Source of the DNA: Apiospora phragmitis | Taxonomy: Eukaryota; Ascomycota; Sordariomycetes; Amphisphaeriales; Apiosporaceae | Assembly: GCA_038363925.1 (NCBI GenBank) | Contig: JAQQWL010000011.1 | Location: forward strand, 8,742,001-8,806,000 | Direction: 5' to 3' | DNA length: 64,000 nucleotides | Part shown: positions 34,277 through 44,529 of the stretch, one piece after another | Layout of the letters: every line of letters begins with the position of its first letter | Numbering within the stretch: the first letter of the stretch is position 1 | Program-made: the position numbers and the translations under genes | Notes under the pieces: model-generated | What the model was told of the DNA's origin: nothing | Database searches by the model: none | What the model saw: only the letters and a program-made list of their open reading frames with translations

Positions 34277-37200
34277 TCGATGCGCACGCCGACTGCAACG
34301 AACTGTCTCCGACTCGAAACGTCCACCGACACGCACATGACTGCGTGATGCTTTCTTCTCCGACCTATTTTTTCAAAAGTCTCTAATCTTTGTTTTATTT
34401 GCTCAGTGATACCACGCATAGCGACCTATTATGGTTTGATTTCGTTGTATTATACAACAAGGCATGGGCCGACCAGGTTGCGATTGCGTAGCACCTGAGG
34501 TGGAAATGGCACGGCGTACGGCAACATTTGGATTCCCACGTTTTCTACTCTTTACGACACACGATACCGACTTACGAGCTACGTCATCAGGCCCAGCGCA
34601 AGTGCTCGTTTGCTCCGACATGTTTCGCGTTTCTTTATATGTTCACAACAGTGCACCTGATGTTGGTCGCACGTATGGCACGCACGCAATTCGTTCGTTG
34701 CTACTTTTGCTTGCGGCACTCTATCCAATGTTTCGATCTGGATGACGACTTGGACCACGCCGACGAAGCGTATCATCAAGCTATCATACTACTTGAACGC
34801 CCACAGCACAAGTATATGAGACACGCCTGAATGTTATTAGACATACATCAGTGATGGAAGAGATGGTCACTCGCGAGATATTTTTTTGAAGCTCGGAGAC
34901 TCCACTCAAGTCTGGTGATTTTAGTCGCCAGCACACAAGGGGACGTTCCCCTCCCACGGCTGCCTGCAGATACCTGAAATATGGCTACATGGCTTCGCGT
35001 GGGGATGCGGTACGGGGGTGTAGGAGATTGGGTGTCGGCCGCGCTGGGTGACCCCGGCGTGAGGTGTGTCACTATTAGTTACAAGCCGGGCGTAGACATT
35101 TTCTTGTCATATCGCGACTGAACGTTTTGGAATATCATTAATCGCAAGCCAAATGAGGAGACCTGCCAGAGGCACATGTGGAGGGGCCCGCGAATTGCTG
35201 CTCGTTACCCAGGCTCTCAACTGCCACGGGGCTTCAAACTGCGAGGAACCACTTTACTGGCAGACTAAAAATACGTAAAATACACAAAAGTGGCTAAATC
35301 TTGATGCCTTTGCCTCTCCCTACTTCATGTGAACACTTCGCGTACTTCATCTCTCGAAAGCGTACCATTATTATGCCCACCAATCCTTAGTGCCATGGCG
35401 CACGGTTTCCAGGCAGGTTACCACCCAAGTTTGGCTTCACTGCGCAACCATGAATTGAGTAAGCCGCCTTCGAAGATTCAACGACTTGGAGCCTCGGGCC
35501 GTGCTTGACTGCCTCGATTGACTGTTTCAAATCGGCCTCATAGTGAACTCTCGCGGACGAAGCTCTGTTTCTGGGCTCTATCGGCAGCTGTCTGTTTGTT
35601 ATCGAGTAACATTGCTGCTTTAACCTCCATCCTCTGATCCCCCAATCTTCTCCTTCTCCCCCCTTCTCTTCCTCTTCTACTTCTTCCGCTTCCTTTTCCT
35701 CCCTCGTCTCTCTTTTCCCATCTGGAACCTGAGTGACCCCGTAGCGAAAAAGCGTCCCCTCAAAGACCAACATGTGGAAGTTGAATCTTAGAAAACTTTA
35801 AGCAGAGGTTTGGACTGCGGGGTTGGAAGATTCAAGGCACGCGTTTCGCCTGTTCGTCTCATGTACGGTTAACGGACTGCGGAGATATCAACTATGAGCA
35901 AACCTTGAAGCCAGAAGCAGTAGGTCCAGGCGACGCTAAATATGTATGTACTGTAAGATGCACAGACGTCGGGGAGTCAACCCGAGGGAAATCAGGGGTC
36001 TGGGGTTGATGGGCCAAAAAGAGGAGGCCAGGAGTCCAGAACAGGGGAGAGAGCACTTTAAGCTTAGTAACAGCATACTGTCGTAGATGAGGGGGTGAAC
36101 TCTCTTTTCGCCATACCCTATTTGGCAGCGGCGGATAAACTTAATTGCCTACACTTCCGAAAGATAGAGAAGAAGGAGAAGGGGAAGATCCGAGAGAAGT
36201 CTTGCTAGACAGACTTGGGATGATACCCCCCAACGCCCAAAGGGGCTAAATTGCCATGCTCTCGTCTATTCGCACATGAGCCGAGGTCTAGACGGAACGC
36301 TTGTAAGATAGTACCTACTCGTTCGAGGATAGCTTCGCCCAAAAAATAGGGTTTAAGCTTCGTTCTCCCCGAGTTCGTGGCCGCTTTCACTTGTCTGCGG
36401 GCTGCTTACGCGGAAAGGGTTCCTGTGGTAGGTTCCCAAGGAGCACGCCCCCGCGGCCCTCGTTCCGTCGCAAGATAATGCAAGGCGAAGAGCTAGCGAT
36501 CTTCAGACGACAGAGATAAGGGCCTCTACCGATCGTGGCTTGCGTTGCGTGATTCGATGATCGTGGCCGTCTCGACAGGTGTCCAGCTTGTCCCGATCGT
36601 ATGTACCTGCCTTTTCCATTATGTAAAGTAGCTACCAGCAGCAGAAGCAGGAGCGGCAGCAGCGCGTATGGCAGTCAAGCACACAGCTCCGGCATGTGAC
36701 TCTCCAGGGGTTCGGAGGTTCTTTCTTGGTATCATGGAGTATGCAGCACGGCCAGTCAGGAAGTTGAAAGCAACACAACCGAGTGGTAATCCCTAGAAAG
36801 GGAGTGGCACCTTATTCACCATTACCGGCACACAATTACCGCTTCGAAAGCCGGTTTTATACGGGACTGATTACTGATTGCGGCCGTGGCCATCCGCTAG
36901 GCAACTCGACAAGCTCCTGTGGCCGAAGACTCCTCGTGCAGGGCTCCATCTTCAGCTCAGACAGCTTCGTGCCATCTACCTCGAAGCATTTCTGTTGCTG
37001 CTTCTCCCGCGCCCCTCCCAACCCCCCGCGTCCAATTACGCCTTGCCCGTACGTCGTCTGTCTCTCGGCTGCCGATTTCCCCTGTTCCAGGCGCTGGGTA
37101 CGCCGAACCCATAGGAGGGAGATCCCAGCCACAAGACATAGTAGAACAACAGGGGACAGAGATTTCTAGGTTGAAATCGCATATGCAACCTTCAATAAAA

Positions 37201-37603
37201 TCAGGCGATGGTTGACGCAGCTGGCCGGCGATACGACGGTAATTGTGCCCATCCATTTCTCATAACGAAGAGCAAACCGTGTGATCTGCGGCGTCGTGAG
37301 TCCTTGTTATGTCTCGGTTACCCCCCACGGTCCTTGTTCACCGATCTGTTACCCGACAACGGGGAGGCGCTGCATAATCCCTGATTTCATAACTTGTCCC
37401 TTCCGCGGCTCCTTTCATTGGGCTAACGAAGACGAGTAAGACGGTAGTAATCTACGAAGGACGGAAGACGGTAATTGCCCGTTTTGCCGGATCAGGACAT
37501 GATGCATCAGATGGTGGGATATAAGTATATAGAAGTAATATAATGTACAGTCCATCATCTGTGTGCTAGCTTGCGTGCCTGTCCAGAAACAGTTGTATCT
37601 CTC
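34277..37603. other. Intergenic stretch (3.3 kb)
   Basis: No gene is supported. It holds the 3' flank of the preceding gene and of the minus-strand hydrolase gene. The frames at 35387-35773 (minus) and 36783-37256 lack motifs. A CAG/GCAG-rich patch lies at about 36630-36665. Confidence 0.5.
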
Positions 37604-39213
37604 TTAGAACTCATGGGTATCCGATAACGTCGGCACAACCAACGCGAAGCAGTGCAGCAGCCCAGGGTACGCATGAATCTCCACGTCCACGCCCGCCGCC
37701 TCGAGCGCCTCGGCGTACGCAAGGGCGTCGTCACGGAGCAAATCGTTGCCGCCACATTGTATGACTACAAGACGTGTTGGGTTTTAGGACGGTGGTGGGG
37801 TGCAGACAGATTTAAGAGTGTGATAACTTACGCGCTGGAGGGAGCCCTCGATGCGAGTTCGCCAGGAAGGGCCAGTGTTTTCTGGCATCCGGAGCGCTCA
37901 GGTCTGGCACGTAGGCATCGAGGAAGCATTCGTCCATGGCGAGGTTGAGGACGCTGGCCTTGGCGTTCTGGATATAGCTCCCGAACTCGTACCGGTCCTT
38001 CGGGGAAGAACTTGGGGTGGCACGTCTGGGTGAAGTGCAGGACCTGGGCAACGATGCCGGTGATGCCCTGATCCCTGGCCTCGATGGCGACCGCCGCAGC
38101 CTGGGCATTTTTCTGTCAGTCATTTACAAAAATCAAGATGACGAGCAACCGAAGGGGTACATTGGAACTCACGAGATTGCCACCCGCGCTGTTCCCGGCT
38201 ACTATGATCTTCTCTGGGTTAACACCAAGCTTCTCGGCGTTTTCTTTACACTAATTAAGATACTTGTTAGTTTCCAATCTTCCCTCTCAGCAGCCTCCTA
38301 ATGCTGATATCTCGACATATAACTTACCCATAATAACGCGTCGAAGCTATCTTGTAGTGCCTGTGGAGCAGGGTGCTCGGGTGCTCTGTCACTATATCTG
38401 TTGAATGGGCTCTCGTACGTACGGTGGTTCCGGTTTTAATCGGGGTTCAATCGTTCTTATTCTGTTGTTCATATCTATCTTCAGTACGAGCTGCGAGGGG
38501 CATCGTATGCCCCTCTTGATGAAACAGGAAAGGGGTTCGTGCGCGTAGGCACGTGGCACCCCTTTTGGAGTAATATAGAAAACCTTAGTTCCTGCTGTTC
38601 CAACAATATCAGCAGCCCTTAAATATGCCAAGATCCATGGATATAGAGGAGATCTCATAGAGACGTACAAACGATAGTCGACACTAACAACAACGATATT
38701 CTGATGAGCGGCGGCATAGGCGTTCTCTGCTCCGTCGGACTCATGGTCCCCTACGCACCAGCCTGCACCCATAACTCTAGATTAACAACTTGAAATTCAT
38801 GCCCAGGAAAGCAAAAGGAGGAAGGTATTTCATGGATAGATAAGAAGTAGCCCACCTCCACCGTGCATACTCAGCATCAAAGCCGCCCCTTTCTGCACCC
38901 GTGGCGATTTATACACCTTGAGCTCAATCCTATGCCCGTCGCGGGCCGAGAAGTACAGAAACTCGATCACGACATCGCGGGCCCGGTCCGGCCCCCCAGG
39001 CGGCATGACGGCGTCCACGCCGCGGCCGACCTGGCGGAACACGTCGAAGTCGGGCAGGGCCCATACGTGGTCGTACATGGCGTCGATGACCGGCTGGACG
39101 GCGGCGTACTCAGCACGGTGCTGCGTGAGGTGGCCGTGCATGGGTAGCGGCTTGAAGTAGGCGTCCAGGTCGACGTAGTCCGGTTTGGACTTGAGGACCA
39201 GAGGGAACGGCAT
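37604..39213 (-). CDS. Alpha/beta hydrolase (HSL-type esterase/lipase), two frame breaks
   Basis: The enzyme would hydrolyse carboxylic esters. Exons are 39213-38856, 38762-38669, 38397-38328, 38250-38173, 38100-37832 and 37765-37604, about 342 residues after correction. Motifs in order: oxyanion hole HGGGW (restored by the 38855-38763 splice), VVVSVDYRLYSDRAPEHPAP, nucleophile elbow GNSAGG, YEFGSYIQNAKASVLN, the Asp region GGNDLLRDDALAYAEAL, and the catalytic His in YPGLLHCF. Two one-base breaks occur, both extra bases in runs: GGGG at 38002-38005 and AAAA at 37740-37743 (plus strand). Removing one base at each gives an open frame to DTHEF and TAA. The third intron (38668-38398) is 271 bp, far longer than the others, and contains two strong hairpins. 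The start at 39213 (MPFPLVLKSKP) is preferred; 39237 is also possible. Confidence 0.8.
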
Positions 39214-39808
39214 TCTGTGTTCCAGGAGAGAAGACACCCCCGGAATCGGTTTCGGCTTTGATGTTTCCTAGCGGTCCTGAAGAAGCCAGATGCCCGATGG
39301 CAGGAGTTTCGGGAAGCGTCGTGGTTCTTCTTATATCACGCTTTCACTGTGCCGCTTGACCAATCTGAAAATCGGCACACAAGCAATCATGTCGCATTCA
39401 CTATGAATCATCCGGCGCTAACCATTTTCGGCAGGATCCTAGTAAGAAAGGGGGCGGCACGAACCGAACGGCCCAATGGGAATAATGTAAGGGGATCACG
39501 GCAACATAAAGAGGATCATTTCATGGCTACGGGCCTTGGAACTGATATCGAGCCGAAAGGGAACCGGCTTCAAGATATTACAACTGTGAAAAAGTCTTAC
39601 TCTTCTTCGGCAGGGGCACTATGACATTGTGACCAAACAGCATTGCATCACTACAATTGTCGACGAGCCTCATCCTTGGCATGACCCGCAAGACGGTCGC
39701 GGCGGTCCCCCGAGGTGAACTTAACGCAATACCAAGCTATATTTACAGGAATTATGCGTGAGTAGGGCGTCTTGACCGAAGCTCAGTAAGGGGAGGATCC
39801 ATCTTCGC
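39214..39808. other. Intergenic, between hydrolase and P450 remnant
   Basis: No gene is seen. It holds the promoter of the minus-strand hydrolase gene. The frame at 39349-39624 has no motif. Confidence 0.45.
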
Positions 39809-40010
39809 TTACTTCATCCCCAGACAGAGTCGGCTGCCTTTACCGAAGGTCACAAGATGCGTCTCCAATGCGGTGTTCCCTCTCGCTCTTCGCTGTGATC
39901 CAGCGCTCTGGTAGGTGCTCGTGTGAGTTCGAGAATATTTCTTCGTTGTGGTGCACGATGTACGAACTCCTGCCGATTGGAGTCCCGCGGGATGAGGCAA
40001 TATTCGAGAC
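39809..40010 (-). pseudogene. Cytochrome P450 C-terminal remnant
   Basis: One frame reads RGTPIGRSSYIVHHNEEIF and then NSHEHLPERW (PERW at 39911-39900), the stretch before the heme loop in fungal P450s. The frame then shifts, and TFGKGSRLCLGMK (39850-39812) gives the heme-binding FxxGxRxCxG loop with its Cys ligand. Stops follow within a few codons, and no oxygen-binding or ExxR segment is recognisable upstream. It is a short relic, not a functional gene. Confidence 0.75.
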
Positions 40011-40876
40011 CTCTCGCCTGCCGGTAGATCAGATTCGTATTGAGGTAATGCGGCCTTTTGTCTTTGATATAAACAGATCCAGCTTATATTTTGTCAGCGA
40101 AAGAAGAGTCGCTGGAATGAGGCTTCTCTAGGCCGATTCATATAATAATTAGAACCTTCAGAAATTTAAGCAAATGCCTCGAAACGGCAGCATAGTTCAT
40201 GTTGCTTACTATAGAATTGACGCGTCCTTTTGTGTATTTCATAGACAGGAACCTCGATGGGTTCGTGATGGTAATTGCGACGGGGTTGTGAGGTATCTTG
40301 CCTAGCTCGATATCACATTGCCGAAGCTGACCGTTGCCTCGACCGGTCATGTCGAGAAACCCTACGCGACATAGAAATTACCAGACATGGACCAATCAGA
40401 ACCCCAGCCCAGGACATTTGAACGGTCAGGGGTCAAGGACTAGGTACTTTCCGGGCGTCTGTCAGATTCCTCGCGGAAAAGGTCTTTTCGGATCAGCCCA
40501 CGCTCCAATCACCTCCTACAACCCGGCTCCGTAACACACCCCTTGCCGGTCTCTCGTATTCGTATTGACAAGGGTATCGGCCATTAGACAGATACCGAGT
40601 ATAACTTCCACTCGTCCAACCGTCCAACCCAAATTTATCTTATAATGGAAATAGACAGGTAATATCTTGTTGTTTTGATATGTTTCGTGTGCACCCGTCT
40701 TTGCTTCCTATCAACTGAATTACCTCTCTCTGACCGCAGTCCAAATTTGTCCTCACCCCCCCCCCCCAGCCAATGGCGTCCAGCTTGTAAGAAGTGGTTT
40801 ATCCAACATTCACACCAGACATACCTGCATATATACTGACATATGGCCCCCTTGGCGTTATAGCACGGTACCCTCC
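40011..40876. other. Upstream region of the ERG25-type gene
   Basis: A run of 12 C lies at 40756-40767, about 110 bases before the start codon, in an otherwise pyrimidine-rich leader. A two- to three-codon upstream ATG frame (40773) is present. No other gene is seen. Confidence 0.45.
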
Positions 40877-41855
40877 ATGAGCTTCAACGGCACCGCGGCA
40901 CCCGCGACCTTCGCCCAGCTCGTCGCGTACGCCGCAGCTAATGACCCCGACCTCTCGACGCTGGAGCAGTACTGGTGGGCACACTATGCATACTGGCAGA
41001 ATTCCATCATCGTGACCGGCCTGCTCGCCTTCTGCTCGCACGAGCTCGTCTACTTCGGCCGCAACCTACCCTGGGTCGTCGCCGACGCGATACCGTCCGT
41101 CTTCGGGCGCTACAAGATCCAGGGCGCCGCCAAACAGCCCACCGCAGCGCAGCAGTGGGAGTGCGTCCGGTACATCCTGCTGCTGCACGTCTTTGCCGAG
41201 GTGCCGCTGATGGTCGGGTTCCACCCCGTGTGCGAGCTCTTCGGCCTGCGTGTCGACGTGCCGTTCCCCCGCTGGCGGACCGTGGCGGGCCAGCTCGCCG
41301 TCTTCTTCGTGCTCGAGGACGCCTACCACTACTGGATTCACAGGCTTCTGCACTGGGGCCCCCTGTACCGCTACGTGCACTGTATCCACCACCAGTACGC
41401 GGCGCCCTTTGGGCTGGCCGCCGAGTACGCGAGCCCCGTCGAGACGGTGCTGCTGGGCGTCGGCACCATCGGGGCGCCCATCTTCTACGGGGGCCTGACG
41501 GGCCACCTCTGGACGGTTTTGTTGTGGGTCGTGGTCCGCCAGTTCCAGGCCATCGACGCGCACTCGGGCTACGACTTTCCGTGGAGCCTGCGCCGCTGGT
41601 TGCCGTTCTGGGGTGGTGCCGACTGGCACGACGACCATCACCAGTACTTCGTCGGCAACTATTCCAGTTCGTTCCGCTACTGGGACGGTAAGTGATCGTT
41701 TAACCCCCTTATTCGTTATTCTGATGGGTGGGTTGACTGACCATTGGGGGGTCCCAGTGCTGATGGGAACCGTGGCTGGTCCAGTTGCGGGTGCTAAGCG
41801 TAGGGAGCTGAAACGGCAGAAAGATCAAGCAAGGCTGGCTGCTCAGGGCCTTTAA
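40877..41855 (+). CDS. Sterol C-4 methyl oxidase, ERG25 type
   Basis: The enzyme is a di-iron oxygenase of the ER membrane that oxidises the C-4 methyl group of sterol precursors in ergosterol synthesis. Exons are 40877-41687 and 41758-41855 (intron 70 bp), giving 302 residues, close to the 309 of yeast Erg25. The three histidine clusters are present: HRLLH (155-159), HCIHH (168-172) and HDDHH (251-255). Family landmarks are HYAYWQNSIIVTGLLAF, SHELVYFGRNLPW, EVPLMVGFHP, YAAPFGLAAEYASP and HSGYDFPW. Membrane helices flank the clusters. The spliced C-terminus (YWDVLMGTVAGPV...) is basic. It lies beside a P450 remnant and an esterase, but no sterol or terpene cluster is evident. It could be the housekeeping gene or a paralogue; the gene symbol is therefore left open. 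Confidence 0.9.
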
Positions 41856-42951
41856 CCTACGATCAGTGCTTGTTTGTATCAGTGTCACTGAAGTGATGCA
41901 TTAGTGAGAAAGGGGTACCTTAGGTACTTACACTTATGGATGAGTGAGTACCGTATGTACAAGGTCTTATAGGTACTAACAATTGATAATTCTTTTACCA
42001 CCAGCAATGTCACATTCTGCTGGGGGAACACCGAACTTCATTGGATTGGTTGGTTCAGTTGGTGCATACAAGAGAATTTGGCTTAAATTTTCCGTAGGTC
42101 TCGGGTTCGAGTCTTGTACTCATGCCCTTGAGGCCAAAGGACGGTTCTCAGTGTCAACGGTTCTTAACCGTAATATGGTCAGAAACCTCCCGTTTCTGGC
42201 CTTCTTGGGATACCTTTTGAGATGTCTATCTTCTGGCTAGAAGCAAAATATTACTTCCCGGTGCTTTGCAGAGATCCCTCTCTTAGTATATGGGCATACA
42301 TTCTTATATATAACTGAACCACACCATGTCACCCCCGCACGAAAGCCTCGAATAATTACTATCGGCCGCTGACGTGAACTATTAACAATAACAATCCGTC
42401 CTACTTCCGGTCTTATCGGTGCTCATGGAGGAACCCGGACAGTAAACACTGTTTGCGGCTCTCGGTTCGGTTGACATCTCTCTGGCGTGGCTGACCGGCT
42501 TTGAGGCCGAAAGCCGAGCCCCGTTAACCAGTACCAGACCCGCATCGACGACTAACGAAGATGCAATTGGTTGACGCAGCTACACAGTTGTCCTCCGCAC
42601 TTGCAAACGTCATCCAAACATAAGAAGGCAACGACGAAGATAGGAGCGACTAGAATGAGGGTCCCTCTGAAACGAAAAGGGGCTAACAAATGCTCCCTGT
42701 CACGTGACTTATCCGCGATCGCCGTATGCTTCGAAGGGCCGAAGCCGTATGAGTCATGCAAACAATCCTTGCAGCCTCCGCCTGAATCATCGTCACTAAA
42801 ATACAGGGTGTCACCCCGGAGAGCATTTGCAAATTTCCTTTCGACACTAAATATTGTAAGTCACAGATTGCTTGCTCATGGGAGCTCCCTCTTCTTTGTT
42901 CTTGGTAATACTGTCTCTTAGCGCCCACCCCACCACCCCCGAAAGAAAGAT
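41856..42951. other. Intergenic, containing a second tRNA-like element
   Basis: No coding region is supported. Apart from the tRNA-like element at about 42044-42240, the stretch holds the promoter of the acetyltransferase gene. Confidence 0.5.
42044..42240 (+). ncRNA. Degenerate tRNA-like / SINE-like element
   Basis: An A-box-like TGGTTCAGTTGG (42051-42062) and a B-box GGTTCGAGTC (42104-42113) lie 53 nt apart. The acceptor and T-stem pair only partly, and the D-stem does not pair. Small hairpins follow (CGGTT-CTT-AACCG; AGAAAC-CTCCC-GTTTCT). A tRNA pseudogene or the head of a tRNA-derived SINE is possible. Confidence 0.3.
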
Positions 42952-44529
42952 ATGGAGGCGTCTGCCGCTACTACTACCATCCTGACCCCTGACGTGACGG
43001 GCACTCAGGGGAGGAACAGCGCGTCGGCTGAGAAGCCGGCCATCCTCCTCGTGCCGTGGGACCCAGACTCCCCAGCGCACGTGGAGCGTATGAGACTGCA
43101 ACGCGTGGCGTGCGGCTGGAAGCAGGACGGCGCCGAGAGCTGGCGGCCGCTGCAGCGAGAGGGAAAGATCGGGTTGCACTGGATCGTGAGTGGGACTTTT
43201 GTTGAGCTGAGCTGGCTGTGCTTCTTAACCCACACACACACTCTTCTTCTTTTCTCGCTCTCGCTTTCTCCTCTCCCCACTGACGATGATACCCTTACCC
43301 CTCTTCCTGTCCGGTTTTCGACGGCATACGCCCCGTTTTTATATGCAGCGATGCCGACCAATAAACCAGGTACTAACTAAAGGGTCCCGCCCTCTACGAC
43401 TAGGTCCTCTCCCCCTCCCACCCAGAAACCGCCTCCCGCCTCGCTGCGCACAAGGCCCAGTTCCCGAGCGAGGCCGCGCCGCTGCGGGACACGAGCCGCA
43501 GCATCCTGGGTTGGCCGCACATGGTGCACCCGGACATTGCGGCGGCGGCGGCGGCCGCCGCCGGAGACGGAGACGGAGACAGAGACAGAGACACTTTCGT
43601 CCCCGTGGGCCACATCTCCCTCGACGGCTGGCACGCCGACCCCTCGCTCGGCACATCGGCCGCGGCGGGCGTGTACTCGCTGACGACCTTTTACGTGTCG
43701 CGGGCGATGCAGGGCGTGGGCATCGGCGGCGCGGCGGTGGCCGAGTGTGAACGGTGAGTTCTTCAAGTTTCTTTTCCTTTTCCCTCGGTTTTCGGGCTTT
43801 TGTTTCTTGCGAGGAGCGCAGCCTTCCTCTTCTTCTTGTTTCCCCTTCTTCTTCACGCCATATCATATTCATCAGTCGGTCGTGTTCGAATCACTTTTGA
43901 GATGCCGTGAGGGACCAAAAAGGGGCAGAGGTGATGAAACGGGGCAAGAAATACAAACTTGCTAGTGAATTGACCGAGCCCAATATCCTTCACGCGGATG
44001 GACTAATATGCCTAATACCGAACTGTGCTTATCTTCGGGACGAACAGGATGGCCAAGGAAGATTTTGGGGCAAAGGCGATGACTCTCGACACCATATCCA
44101 ACGAGGACGTCGCGGTCGACAGCCCCCGGCGCATCGCTCTGAAGCGCCCGATACAAAATGTCAGTTATTTAGCTATTCTCTTTCCCCTTTTCTTTCTCTC
44201 TCTCGCTCCTCCCACGGGTTTGGTGCTCACTGCCCGAATTGTGCCTGCCTATCCCCCCTGTAACCCCTTTCTTTCTCCACCCCCGAGCCTTTCTGAAGAC
44301 ACGTTTGCCAGCGGAATCCATGGCTTCATTTTGACATTATTTTCCTCTTGCTAATCTTCCCCTTTGAATGCAATTACTTAACAAAAAGTCACAGGTGACG
44401 AATCAAGACTGGTACATGAGACGCGGCTACGAGGTTTATCAGGGGCGGCCTAATGCCTGGTTCGACACGGACGCCGCGGGAAAGAAATGGTGGTGCACGG
44501 CGGTGTGTCTACGAAAGAGCCTCGCCTGA
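42952..44529 (+). CDS. GNAT-family N-acetyltransferase
   Basis: GNAT enzymes transfer an acetyl group from acetyl-CoA; the acceptor here is unknown. Exons are 42952-43185, 43404-43753, 44048-44159 and 44395-44529, giving 276 residues with all phases consistent. The N-terminal part reads PAILLVPWDPDSPAHVERM and QREGKIGLHWI. Exon 2 has PVGHISLDGW, then the acetyl-CoA-binding beta-strand and loop SLTTFYVSRAMQGVGIGGAAV (GxGIG near its end). The C-terminal part has MTLDTISNEDV and QDWYMRRGYEVYQG, as in fungal members of this group. An Ala run and a GD/RD repeat in exon 2 are low-complexity inserts. The introns are 218, 294 and 235 bp, unusually long for the window and pyrimidine-rich; the exons are GC-rich. 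Confidence 0.85.

Noticed and set aside
41066..41641. 191-codon minus-strand frame
   Set aside because: Antisense shadow of the ERG25-type exon with its three histidine clusters.
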